From an uncultured Paracoccus sp. (GTDB lineage: Bacteria > Pseudomonadota > Alphaproteobacteria > Rhodobacterales > Rhodobacteraceae): 64,000 bases of DNA. The notes beneath the pieces are model-generated. The model worked only from the letters and a program-made list of their open reading frames with translations. It was not told the DNA's origin and did not search any database. The stretch's first letter is position 1. Each line of letters starts with the position of its first letter. A program made the position numbers and the translations under genes. Of this stretch, positions 54,458 through 62,931 are shown piece by piece. The stretch is taken from assembly GCF_945915435.1 (NCBI RefSeq), contig NZ_CAMEFG010000006.1, positions 29,467 to 93,466 on the forward strand, given 5' to 3'.

Positions 54458-54627
54458 CGGTGGAATCCAGGCAAAGAGGCTTGCGGTATCAAGCAAGGAA
54501 TGCCGCCGTTGCACAAGCCTTTCCGCGGAAGTTCACGGAAACAGGCAAGAGAGCCCGAGGAATAGGCAACACATGCTCGCCGTTCTGCCACATCTTCCCC
54601 TCATCCGCTCAAGATGAGGAACACGAC

Positions 54628-54750
54628 ATGAGCAAGATCGCACTGGTCACCGGCGCCAATCGAGGCCTTGGCCGCAATACCGCCCTTTCCATCGCCCGCC
54701 ATGGCGGGGATGTCATCGTCGCTTATCGCGGCAATACGGCCCAGGCCAGC
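54628..54750 (+). pseudogene. N-terminal stub of a short-chain dehydrogenase
   Basis: Starts at the ATG at 54628 after AAGATGAGGA, with MSKIALVTGANRGLGRNTAL (NAD(P) motif TGANRGLG) and VIVAYRGNTAQA, then breaks after about 40 codons. The following bases belong, on the other strand, to a nuclease gene fragment. About 200 residues including the YxxxK motif are lost. Once the target of the neighbouring AraC regulator. Confidence 0.82.
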
Positions 54751-54751
54751 C

Positions 54752-54885
54752 GACTGCCTCCGAGATAGTCGCGTTGGGGACGTTCGGCCTGTTCCGCAAC
54801 GAGGGCGGTGTCGATGCAGGAATTGACGGTGTCTGCGAAGCTGGGCGGTTTCTCCCGATGGTTGAAGTCGAAAACGGCGCTCATT
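54752..54885 (-). pseudogene. N-terminal stub of a mobile-element protein, possibly a PD-(D/E)XK/YqaJ-type nuclease
   Basis: Starts MSAVFDFNHREKPPSFADTV and continues to QRDYLGGSRL, a phrase reminiscent of YLGASRLG in nuclease-like genes of integrative elements, before being cut at the junction with the SDR stub. Its start overlaps the stop of the 68-residue gene to the right. Only about 45 codons survive. Assignment rests on recall of the opening and on its partner gene. Confidence 0.45.
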
Positions 54886-55090
54886 AGAACGGCACCTCCG
54901 GATCGGGCCGGGGCGCGCTGGTTTGCATCGCCTCTTGGAAGCCATCGACGGCGGCCGTCGCGAGCGCGAGCGCCTGTGCTTCGCTGAGATCGGCGAACTC
55001 CGTGGGCCATCCGATCTCGGCCATGAGTTCGGCCATGTTGCGGAGGGCGGCGCGCAGGGCTGCCTGCTCGCGTTCGTCGGGATCTATCAT
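54884..55090 (-). CDS. DUF6511-like small protein of integrative/conjugative elements
   Basis: 68 residues: MIDPDEREQAALRAALRNMA, then LMAEIGWPTEFADLSEAQAL, ATAAVDGFQEAMQ and the tail APRPDPEVPF. This pattern is familiar from small proteins beside AlpA, relaxase and serine recombinase genes in alphaproteobacterial mobile elements. Overlaps neighbours on both sides by about four bases, so it belonged to a compact operon. Function unknown. Confidence 0.6.
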   Translation of the reverse strand: MIDPDEREQAALRAALRNMAELMAEIGWPTEFADLSEAQALALATAAVDGFQEAMQTSAPRPDPEVPF

Positions 55091-55164
55091 GCGCCGACCC
55101 CGCTAGTGGGCGCTGGCGTGCGGGAATGCGGGATGGCGCGGCGCGCCGGGTAGATGCTGTTCAT
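55087..55164 (-). CDS. Possible 25-residue leader peptide
   Basis: ATG at 55164 after GGAGCTCTCCC, then MNSIYPARRAIPHSRTPAPT and a stop that overlaps the start of the 68-residue gene (ATGA). Very short and without a known family, but the ribosome-binding site and the overlap suggest translation as a coupling leader. Confidence 0.35.
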   Translation of the reverse strand: MNSIYPARRAIPHSRTPAPTSGVGA

Positions 55165-55315
55165 GGGAGAGCTCCAGATGCTCTCCTCACCTACCGGCGG
55201 CGGCGGCGGACTGTCGGATGGCGCGCACGGAACCTTACGGGAACACAATCTTGTGGCGAGCGCGGTTCCTTCCTAATCTTGCGGACCGACGACAATTTCA
55301 GGAGCAGCGAGGCCG

Positions 55316-55525
55316 ATGCCAGCATTTAACCCAAGGATTTTCAGCAACCCCGATCGCCTCAAGCAAATCGCTCCCGCGCGACTGAAGGCGTTTCTCGAGC
55401 CTTGGAAGGACTACTTTCTGTCCCGCAATCTCGACCTCGCCGCATGGTCGACAGATGACATACCGCTCGAAGCGATCGCGAGTGTCCTGATGAATCCCGA
55501 CGCGTCGGTGCCCGAGGACATGGTC
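55316..55525 (+). pseudogene. N-terminal piece of a conserved mobile-element hypothetical gene
   Basis: ATG at 55316 after AGGAGC. MPAFNPRIFSNPDRLKQIAP, FLEPWKDYFLSRNLDLAAWS and VLMNPDASVPEDMV read as good protein, then the text changes at about 55525 into the frame of a TraA relaxase. The open frame continues only to 55564. The rest of this gene and the start of traA were lost in one deletion. Confidence 0.55.
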
Positions 55526-57702
55526 ATCGGCACAGCGACGGCATCGACCAGTTCAACGAGGTGATGGGCGCGATGCACGGTTCGCCCGATCTGGTCGAGC
55601 TTGGGCGAGACGGACGCGGCGAGGATCGGTTCACCACCCGCGACATGATCGAGGCTGAACAGCACCTGCATCGCGCCGCCGAGATGATGGCCGAGAGGGA
55701 ACGGCACGAGGTCAGCGACCGGGACCGCGAAACCGCTTTGGCCCGCGCGGAACAGCGCGGCCTTGTCCTGTCCGGCGAGCAGGCCTAGGCGCTGGCGCAT
55801 GTCACTGACGGGCGCGATCTTGGCATTGTCGTCGGCTATGCCGGAACGGGAAAGAGCGCCATGCTAGGCGTGGCGCGTGAGGCTTGGGAGGCTGCGGGCT
55901 ATGAGGTTCCCGGCGTTACCCTGTCCGGCATCGCCGCCGAGAATCTGGAAAGCGGATCGGGCATCGCGTCTCGCACCATCGCCAGCATGGAACACCGCTG
56001 GCAGAATGGCCGCGACATGCTCACCAGCCGCGATGTGCTGGTGATCGACGAAGCGGGGATGGTCGGCACGCGGCAGTTGGAGCGCGTGTTGTCCCATGCC
56101 GCCGAAGCTGGTGCGAAGGTCGTGCTAGTCGGTGATCCGCAGCAGCTTCAATCCATCGAGGCAGGCGCGGCGTTTCGGTCTATCCATGAGCGTCATGGCG
56201 GCGCGGAGATCGGCGAGGTGCGCCGCCAGCGCGAGGACTGGCAGCGCGACGCCACCCGCGATCTGGCGACCGGCAGAACCGGCACGGCGATTCATGCCTA
56301 TGACAATCATGGCATGGTGTATGAGGCGCAGAGCTGGGAACAGGCGCGCGGCAATCTGATCGACCGCTGGGACCGTGACAGGCAGGCATCGCCGGACAGC
56401 AGCAGGATCATTCTCACCCACACCAATGCCGAGGTGCGCGAACTGAACGAGGCCGCCCGTGACCGGATGCGGGAGGCGGGCGATCTGGACGAGGACGTGC
56501 GCGTGACGGTCGAACGCGGCGAACGCAGCTTCGCCGCCGGGGATCGCGTCATGTTCCTGCAAAACGAACGCGGCCTTGGTGTGAAGAATGGCACGCTCGG
56601 CACCATCGAGCAGGTCAGCGAACACTCCATGTCGGTTCGCACCGATGACGGGCGCGATATCTCGTTCGATCTGAAAGACTACGACCGTATCGACCACGGC
56701 TATGCCGCGACCATCCACAAGGCGCAGGGCATGACCGTGGACCGAACGCATGTTCTGGCGACACCGGGCATGGACGCCCACGGCAGTTATGTCGCCCTGT
56801 CACGCCACCGCGACGGCATGGACCTGCACTATGGCAGGGACGACTTCGCCAGTCAGGACAAGCTCATCGACACCTTGTCGCGCGACCGGGCCAAGGACAT
56901 GGCATCCGACTACGAGCCCGCGCAGAGCTACGCCGAGAGGCGCGGTATTATTTCCCATGTCCGTGATACTGCCGTTGAACAGGTTCACGCCCGGAACAAT
57001 GCCGTTGACCGGATCGGCGACATCATCTTCAGCGTGCGCGAACCCCGCCACCCAGCAGAGGGGCCGGAAAGGGAGACGACCGGCAGGGGAATAAGGCAGG
57101 AGATCGAGGCGGTAGCACAGGACACCGGAATAGACCCGGAAGATGCCTTGCGCCACGCCCGCAGAATGGCGCGCATTCGCCATGCCCATGCCGTTGGGCA
57201 GGTCTTCAACGCCGAGGATGCCGGGAGCAAGGCCAGTCCCGCGCAATGGGATGAACTGGTCGATTCCCGCAAGGCATTCGACGCGGTGCGTCCCTATGGC
57301 TGGCAGGATGCGGAAGCGGCCTATGCCAAGGATGAGAGCCTTGCCCATGAGGCGGGATCGGGCAAGGTCAATCGCGCCATCCGCGCCCTGCAACTGGAAA
57401 CCGAGATTCGCACCAGCCCGGAGCGCCGCGCGGATCGTTTCGTGGAACGGTTCCGCGACCTCAAGCAGACCGGCGACCGGCAATATGCGGCGGGCAACTA
57501 TTCCGGCTACAGGTCAGCGCGCGCCGAGATGGGCAACATGGCGATGAGTCTGGAACGCGATCCGCAGATGGAATCCCTGCTCGAAGGCCGCAAGAAGCAA
57601 CTCGGCATCAGCATGGATTTCGACTCAGGCATGAGGCTCGGGCGGCAACTCGCCCTCAGTCACGGTCTCGGCAGAGGCCGGGACCTGGGCATCGGAATGT
57701 AG
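55525..57702 (+). pseudogene. traA: TraA/MobA-type conjugative relaxase-helicase remnant with an in-frame amber codon
   Basis: The frame from HRHSDGIDQFNEVMGAMHG through the RecD-like helicase to a C-terminus at 57702 matches plasmid TraA. The N-terminal relaxase domain is gone. An amber TAG at 55786-55788 interrupts LSGEQA*ALAHVTDGRD. Walker A (GYAGTGKSAM, ending at 55863) lies between the amber and the ATG at 55861, so re-initiation there would omit it. Walker B (VLVIDEAGMVG), VGDPQQLQSIEAG and YAATIHKAQGMTVD are intact. The remaining 613-residue open frame may still be made but should lack activity. Confidence 0.83.
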
Positions 57703-57832
57703 ACCTTTCCTATTTGCCGCCGTTTCTACGCCACACTACTACGACAGCTAAATATCTATTGTACAACGATAATTCCTTGCCCTGACTGGTCTCTGCAATC
57801 GTCAAAAACAACCAGCAGGAGGCAGCAGGACC

Positions 57833-58060
57833 ATGCGCCAACCAGACCGCATCATCCGCTTTGACACCGTTCGCGCCCGCACGGGACTGTCGCGGTCCAC
57901 CATCTACCGCAAGATCAAAGAGGGCACGTTCCCGGCCCAGCTCAAGATCAGCATCAACGGCGCGGGATGGAGGGAATCCGACATCAACCGCTGGGTCGCC
58001 GATCCAGCCGGGTGGCGGCAGCGTTCGTTCAACGAATTCGATTACCTCAATGACTATTGA
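57833..58060 (+). CDS. AlpA-family DNA-binding regulator
   Basis: 75 residues with an excisionase-like helix-turn-helix: RFDTVRARTGLSRSTIYRKI, KEGTFPAQLKISINGAGWRE and SDINRWVADPAGW. AlpA proteins activate excision or other genes of integrative elements. AGGAGGCAGCAGG precedes the start. Its end overlaps the next gene by 11 bases. Located a little upstream of HigBA and the serine recombinase, it may control excision of this island. Confidence 0.9.
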   Translation: MRQPDRIIRFDTVRARTGLSRSTIYRKIKEGTFPAQLKISINGAGWRESDINRWVADPAGWRQRSFNEFDYLNDY

Positions 58061-58316
58061 TCGCAGGAACGACGACAGGCCGGTGACGGCATCCCGTTCC
58101 CGGCGCACCAAACGACCGCCTACGGCGTCGGAGCAGCTTGAGGAATTGCTGGGTTATCCGTGGCCGTTCCCCGCCAGGCCGCCCCAGCATGACCTCACTA
58201 CATGGACCGTGACCGACGACTGGCCCGATCCCGTCCCGGTCACGGAAGCCGAGATCGAGGTGTTCGAGCGATGGTTCGGCGACCTGTTCGATGAGTTGTT
58301 CGGCCCGGACAGTTGA
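58050..58316 (+). CDS. Hypothetical protein coupled to AlpA
   Basis: 88 residues. A basic N-terminus (ASRSRRTKRPPTASEQLEEL) is followed by LGYPWPFPARPPQ and an acidic tail (EAEIEVFERWFGDLFDELFG). Overlap with alpA indicates translation together. The family is not recognised, although similar short acidic-tailed genes follow alpA in mobile elements. It could be a DNA-mimic or partner protein, which is speculation. Confidence 0.6.
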   Translation: MTIDRRNDDRPVTASRSRRTKRPPTASEQLEELLGYPWPFPARPPQHDLTTWTVTDDWPDPVPVTEAEIEVFERWFGDLFDELFGPDS

Positions 58317-58378
58317 GCGATGTCCGATTGTAATGTGAGTTATAGTGTGGTACATATGCTCATCGTTGGAGTGAACCG

Positions 58379-58675
58379 GTGATTGTAGGCTTTCGGGACG
58401 ACTGGCTTCGGGCCTTCTTTGTGGACGATGTTCGTTCTCGCAACATCCCGCCCGATCTAGAAGCCCGCTTGTTCCGCAAGCTCCAGATGATTGACGACGC
58501 CGTGACCGATCAGGACTTGCGCGTGCCGCCCAGCAATCACTTCGAGAAGCTGCGCGGCAATCTCGCAGGTTTCCATTCCATCCGCGTCAACCAGCAATGG
58601 CGGTTGATTTTCCGCTGGGATGGCGAACGCGGCGAGGCGAACGGAATTTATCTGGACGATCACAGCTACCGATGA
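58379..58675 (+). CDS. higB: HigB toxin (RelE/HigB-type ribosome-dependent mRNA endonuclease)
   Basis: 98 residues from a GTG start seven bases after TTGGAG. FRDDWLRAFFVDD at the start and RLFRKLQMIDDAV, HFEKLRGNLAGFHSIRVNQQ and WRLIFRWDGERGEANGIYL show the HigB family. It cleaves mRNA on the ribosome when unbound. The antitoxin gene follows 13 bases later, the reversed order typical of higBA. The 62-base gap upstream (58317-58378) is AT-rich (TGTGAGTTATAGTGTGG) and likely holds the autoregulated promoter. Confidence 0.93.
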   Translation: MIVGFRDDWLRAFFVDDVRSRNIPPDLEARLFRKLQMIDDAVTDQDLRVPPSNHFEKLRGNLAGFHSIRVNQQWRLIFRWDGERGEANGIYLDDHSYR

Positions 58676-58688
58676 AAGCGAGGCGAAC

Positions 58689-58997
58689 ATGCTGACCACC
58701 AAGCGCAAGCCGGCGACTGTCGGCGAGATACTGACCGAGGAGTTCATGCAGCCGATGGGGCTGACACAGGGCGCGCTCGCCGAGGCGATGGGCGTCCAGC
58801 GCAAGCACGTCAACGAACTATGCGGCAATCGTAGGAACGTGACGGCGGCGACGGCGCTGATCCTCGCCCGCGTGTTCGGCACCAGCCCGGACTTCTGGCT
58901 CAACGTGCAGCGGCGCAGCGATCTTTGGGAAGTGATGAACACGCCCAAAGAGCGCGAGCGGGTTGAGCGTGCGCGTCCTTTGCAAAACGCGGCCTGA
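58689..58997 (+). CDS. higA: HigA antitoxin (XRE-family)
   Basis: 102 residues. VGEILTEEFMQPMGLTQGAL, AEAMGVQRKHVNELCGNRRN and GTSPDFWLNVQRRSDLW are diagnostic of HigA. It neutralises HigB and represses the operon. The start codon follows GAAAGCGAGGCGAAC. The pair stabilises the mobile region against loss. Confidence 0.95.
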   Translation: MLTTKRKPATVGEILTEEFMQPMGLTQGALAEAMGVQRKHVNELCGNRRNVTAATALILARVFGTSPDFWLNVQRRSDLWEVMNTPKERERVERARPLQNAA

Positions 58998-59055
58998 GCG
59001 CAGCCATGCGGCCCGATTGTTTGGGCCGAGCCAGAATTGAGAAGGAAACATCGCC

Positions 59056-60708
59056 ATGACCGCTTCCACCGTGCCGCTGCGCGCCGCCCTTTACTTGCGC
59101 GTTTCGACGGCGCGGCAGGCCGAGCATGACGTTTCCATTCCCGACCAGAAGCGACAGGGAGAAGCCTATTGCGAGACGCGCGGGCTGCAACCGGTCGAGA
59201 CTTTCATCGAACCCGGCGCGTCGGCCACCAATGACCGCCACCCCGAGTTCCAGCGCATGATCGAGGCGGGAACCAGCAAGCCCGCGCCCTTCGACGTGGT
59301 GGTGGTCCACTCGTTCAGTCGGTTCTTCCGCGATCACTTCGAGCTTGAGTTCTATGTCCGCAAACTGGCGAAGAACGGCGTGAAGCTGGTTTCGATCACT
59401 CAGGAAATGGGGGATGACCCCATGCACGTCATGATGCGGCAGATCATGGCGCTGTTTGATGAATACCAGTCCAAAGAAAACGCCAAGCACGTCATGCGGG
59501 CCTTGAAGGAGAACGCGCGGCAAGGCTTCTGGAACGGCTCGCTTCCTCCTATCGGCTATCGCACCGTCGCCGCCGAGCAGCGCGGAGCCAAGACCAAGAA
59601 GAAGCTGGAGATCGACCCGCTTCACGCCGACACGGTCCGGCTGATCTATCGCCTTGCCTTGGAGGGCGACGGCCCCAAAGGCCAGATGGGCGTGAAGAAC
59701 ATCGTCTCGTATCTCAACAGCCGCCGCATCTTCACCCGCGACGGCGGGCGTTGGGGGATCGGGCAGGTCCACCGCATCCTGACCCGCCGCACCTACATGG
59801 GCGAACACGAGTTCAACAAGCGCAGCAAGACCAAGGAATTAAAGCCGGTCAGCGAGATCGTGACGGTTCCTGTCCCGCCGATCATCGACCGCGAGACCTT
59901 CGACGCAGTTCAGAAGCTGCTCAAGGCCCGCAATCCCAAGGTTATGCCCGCCCGCGTCATCAGCGGCCCGACCATGCTGACCGGCCTGATCCATTGCGCC
60001 AAGTGTGGTGGGGCCATGACCATCCGCACCGGCAAGGGCGGGCGCTACCGCTACTATTCCTGTTCGATGAAGGCGCGGCAGGGGCCGACCGCCTGCGAAG
60101 GCATGGCCGTGCCGATGGAGAAGCTGGACGATCTGGTCGCCAGCCATCTTGAGGGGCAGCTACTCCAACCCGAGCGGCTGGAAACCGTCCTTGCCGCCGC
60201 GCTTGACCGCAGGGAAGAACACGCCGAGCGCCGCCGCGAGCATATCGCCGAGTTGAACAAGCGCGCCACAGAATCGGAACTGCGCCTCAAGCGGCTTTAC
60301 GACGCCATCGAAGCAGGCATTGCCGATCTGGACGACCCGGCGCTGAAAGACCGCATCGACGGTCTCAAGGCCATCCGCGATCAGGCCAAGGCCGATGCGG
60401 ACCGGGCACAAGCCATGCTCCAGAGCACCGGACAGAAGGCGGTCACGCCGCAGATGCTGCGCAAGTTCGCTGCGACCGCCCGCGAGCGTATCCGGCTGGA
60501 AAGCGGCGGCTATCGCCGCGACCACCTGCGCGCGCTGGCACAGCGTGTCGAGGTCGCAGACGGGGAAGTTCGTATCATGGGATCGAAGTCGCGGCTGCTA
60601 CAGACGCTCGTGGCGGGAAGTGGCGTAAACTCAGTGCCCACTCAGGGACTGAAGTGGTGGGCCGAAGCCGACGAAACGGAGAACTACACCTACGCTATAG
60701 CCCTCTAA
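59056..60708 (+). CDS. Large serine recombinase (site-specific integrase)
   Basis: 550 residues. The resolvase domain begins RAALYLRVSTARQAEHDVSI with nucleophile Ser17, followed by VVHSFSRFFRDHFELEFYVR. The recombinase domain (GYRTV to QVHRILTRRTYMGEH) is next, then a zinc ribbon (CAKCGG and CEG around residues 315-355) and a coiled-coil (REEHAERRREHIAELNKRAT) needed for synapsis control. Such enzymes integrate and excise phages and mobile islands. It is the likely integrase of this island. AGAAGGAAACATCGCC precedes the start. Confidence 0.94.
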   Translation: MTASTVPLRAALYLRVSTARQAEHDVSIPDQKRQGEAYCETRGLQPVETFIEPGASATNDRHPEFQRMIEAGTSKPAPFDVVVVHSFSRFFRDHFELEFYVRKLAKNGVKLVSITQEMGDDPMHVMMRQIMALFDEYQSKENAKHVMRALKENARQGFWNGSLPPIGYRTVAAEQRGAKTKKKLEIDPLHADTVRLIYRLALEGDGPKGQMGVKNIVSYLNSRRIFTRDGGRWGIGQVHRILTRRTYMGEHEFNKRSKTKELKPVSEIVTVPVPPIIDRETFDAVQKLLKARNPKVMPARVISGPTMLTGLIHCAKCGGAMTIRTGKGGRYRYYSCSMKARQGPTACEGMAVPMEKLDDLVASHLEGQLLQPERLETVLAAALDRREEHAERRREHIAELNKRATESELRLKRLYDAIEAGIADLDDPALKDRIDGLKAIRDQAKADADRAQAMLQSTGQKAVTPQMLRKFAATARERIRLESGGYRRDHLRALAQRVEVADGEVRIMGSKSRLLQTLVAGSGVNSVPTQGLKWWAEADETENYTYAIAL

Positions 60709-60753
60709 ATTGAAGCAAGAACGAATGGCTAAAATGGGGTGCGAAGCGGAGTA

Positions 60754-60785
60754 GCGGGTTCCAGCGGACATTCCATGAAACCCGC
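60754..60785 (+). terminator. Probable terminator after the serine recombinase
   Basis: GCGGGTT and AACCCGC arms around an 18-base loop, followed by CTTTC. It lies 46 bases after the recombinase stop and before the convergent TIR gene end, so it may serve both. Confidence 0.6.
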
Positions 60786-60860
60786 CTTTCAGGCACAATC
60801 GCGATCTGGTGGCACCTAGTCCCGAGTTCGGACGCTCAACCCGCTTATCACCCGATTTTC

Positions 60861-61577
60861 CTAAGCCGCGACCAACTCGGCAATCTTAGCCGCAACTGCC
60901 GCCATAGATTCTTCGGCAGTGTTCAACCCAGCCCGAGACGCTAGTAGAAGGCTGACCTTCTCAAGTTCCTCGTACGTCGTTCCGTGTACAACTGGCACGA
61001 GCCGCTCACGTCGAAGAAGCGCTGAAAGCTCTTTGTCCGCGACACCTTCTGCCGGTAGGCGACGCAACATGGCCGGCGTAACCAGCACGATACCTACGCG
61101 AGAGTTCACCAAGCCCTTGTCAATCGCCCGCATCATTGGCACCCCAAGGCCGAGGTCCTTTTCGCTAAACCACACGCGAACACCGCGCGCTTCGAGAAGG
61201 TCATGAAGGTCTTTCGCGGCCCCCTGTCGGTCATCCCACGCGTGGCACAGGAAAACGTCTCGGAGATCAGGCTGCGAAACTGCGAGGCTTTCGACAGATT
61301 CACGGACAGGAGTAAGTGTCCTCACTTCTTCAGTCGTGTACCACACCCCGGAACTCGATGGGGACCAGCGCGGCTTTGAGCTGCGCTGCCCCGAACTGCC
61401 ACCGCCCCGGTTAACCGACGAAGAAGGGGTGGGAGATGGCCGATAGCTACTATAATCACTGTAACTGCCGTAGCTGCCATACCCCCCCGAGCGACCATAA
61501 CGCCCTCCGCATGCGGGGCAGTCGGCTGCCGCCGCCGCCGAGCGGTGTCCCCTTACTGGTGCAGTACATCTAGCCAT
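60861..61577 (-). CDS. TIR-domain protein with N-terminal Cys/His knuckle and Gly/Ser/Tyr-rich linker
   Basis: 238 residues in three parts. (1) Residues 1-24, MARCTAPVRGHRSAAAAADC then PAC, place Cys4, His11, Cys20 and Cys23 like a small metal knuckle. (2) About residues 25-75 form a flexible Gly/Ser/Tyr-rich linker. (3) Residues about 106-238 form a TIR domain: RDVFLCHAWDDRQGAAKDLH, RGVRVWFSEKDLGLGVPMMR, where Glu139 aligns with the NADase glutamate of SARM1-type TIRs, and SRVGIVLVTPAML. Bacterial TIRs often deplete NAD or make cyclic ADP-ribose signals in anti-phage defence. GGGGGAGAGCAT precedes the start. It lies 62 bases after the 345-residue gene, probably one operon. Confidence 0.85.
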   Translation of the reverse strand: MARCTAPVRGHRSAAAAADCPACGGRYGRSGGYGSYGSYSDYSSYRPSPTPSSSVNRGGGSSGQRSSKPRWSPSSSGVWYTTEEVRTLTPVRESVESLAVSQPDLRDVFLCHAWDDRQGAAKDLHDLLEARGVRVWFSEKDLGLGVPMMRAIDKGLVNSRVGIVLVTPAMLRRLPAEGVADKELSALLRRERLVPVVHGTTYEELEKVSLLLASRAGLNTAEESMAAVAAKIAELVAA

Positions 61578-61639
61578 ATGCTCTCCCCCTCCTGCTCATC
61601 CACTGTTCTGTCGGAACGTTGAAGTTGTTTTCCAGCAAG

Positions 61640-62677
61640 TCAGCGGCCGCTACGTTTTGACCGGTAGCCACTCCGCCGCCGCCGTAGGCCGCGTTCAAAG
61701 AGCTTATCGTGCAACAGTGATACAAGCCTATCTTGCCATCCATCAGTATGCACTACGCGATCAAAGTGTGCGTCCTGATCGCGGAGAAGATCGAGCCGCG
61801 ACCGTTGCGATGCTTCATTCCAATCTTGATACAGCAAATAGACCGCGTTGCCGTATCTAAGGTTCTCGAACACGACTAAATCGTCAGCAAACTGTGCTCC
61901 GAAATATGAGCCGAAGCCGCCCTGACCGCGTATGTAGGCCCTCGGCTCGAAACCCTCGAACAGTCGCACCCGCTCGCGAACATGCTTCTCAAAGTCGGCG
62001 GCGTTCGTCGGATCGGCCGATCCCAACAAGCGAGCAACAACTTCGTCAGCGTTGCCCGGCGGGAAAATTTGCCAGTCCAGCGCGACGGTTGAAATGTATT
62101 CTTCGCGCGTCGCGTCGCTCGCGAACACGCCCGTGACGCCCGTATTCTCTTGCAGGACGTTGATCGCCCAAAGCAGCATTAAGTCGAACTCGGCTGCGCT
62201 TCGGCTAAGCATGGGCGCGAGAGCAAATTTGACTACCACCTGCTCGCCGCCTCTATCTTCAAGTACACTCGCTTCGATGGTCATGCCCTGCGGTTCAAAA
62301 ATTTGGTGCTGGTAAACGTCTTTTGTCCAAGAACGCATTGTCCAGCCGTTGCGCGCGCCGTCCCCGAAGTTGGGTGACTCGAAGGTCCATGTCTTCTGGA
62401 CCATCGGCCAATCCTCACGCTTACGGTCCCAGCCATAAGCGTTCCGCTCAGACCACTTTCCTGCATCGGCAGGGGGGTGGGTTGGACCAACGGCGATGAT
62501 GAAGGAGCCGTCTATGCTTAATCCAGCGTGACTATACTGCCCCGCTTCAATATCTTCACGTTTGATTTTCTTTGTCGCAGCGACAGCGATGAAGTCGCCG
62601 TCAATGTCATTAAGTGCGCTCTGCACAAACGGCGGAATTATAAGGTAATTTCTTTTCCATGGAAAACGCTTTGCCAT
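61640..62677 (-). CDS. Unrecognised 345-residue protein, partner of the TIR gene
   Basis: No known family recognised. The N-terminus is basic and aromatic (MAKRFPWKRNYLIIPPFVQS), then NDIDGDFIAVAATKKIKRED. The middle has SRSAAEFDLMLLWAINVLQE. The C-terminal part is well defined (IRGQGGFGSYFGAQFADDLV, VFENLRYGNAVYLLYQDWNE) and ends with a very basic tail (RGLRRRRSGYRSKRSGR). No membrane helix or signal peptide, so probably cytosolic. Immediately upstream of and co-directed with the TIR gene. Lower GC than the catabolic genes indicates acquisition by transfer. A sensor or regulator for the TIR effector is a reasonable hypothesis only. Confidence 0.75.
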   Translation of the reverse strand: MAKRFPWKRNYLIIPPFVQSALNDIDGDFIAVAATKKIKREDIEAGQYSHAGLSIDGSFIIAVGPTHPPADAGKWSERNAYGWDRKREDWPMVQKTWTFESPNFGDGARNGWTMRSWTKDVYQHQIFEPQGMTIEASVLEDRGGEQVVVKFALAPMLSRSAAEFDLMLLWAINVLQENTGVTGVFASDATREEYISTVALDWQIFPPGNADEVVARLLGSADPTNAADFEKHVRERVRLFEGFEPRAYIRGQGGFGSYFGAQFADDLVVFENLRYGNAVYLLYQDWNEASQRSRLDLLRDQDAHFDRVVHTDGWQDRLVSLLHDKLFERGLRRRRSGYRSKRSGR

Positions 62678-62931
62678 TGTTCAGCCCCCCGCTGCGACGA
62701 AGAGCGTACGGGGCCGAGAATGATCAAGCAAGAACCGAAATGGAAGTATTCCAAGTAGAGGTGACAATCAGTGGTAGTTTTGTCGGGAATGGAGTGGGAA
62801 GCTGCCGTGTGCCGCTACCAGAATATCGGGTCATAGCTTAGAATCGGCGGCTTTCTAAAATAGTCGCACGTGACCTAAAGCATGACATTGCCGCGCGCAT
62901 TCAACGTTTGGATGGACTTCGCCCCTGCCAT
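62678..62931. other. Intergenic stretch upstream of the TIR-associated gene
   Basis: About 254 bases with lower GC. No supported gene. It must contain the promoter for the leftward 345-residue/TIR pair; AT-rich words such as TTATAAGG near 62638 are inside the gene, and no clear promoter was singled out. Confidence 0.35.

Noticed and set aside
60709..60860. Possible tRNA gene or attachment site after the serine recombinase
   Set aside because: No cloverleaf or CCA-like pattern; only a simple terminator-type hairpin is seen.
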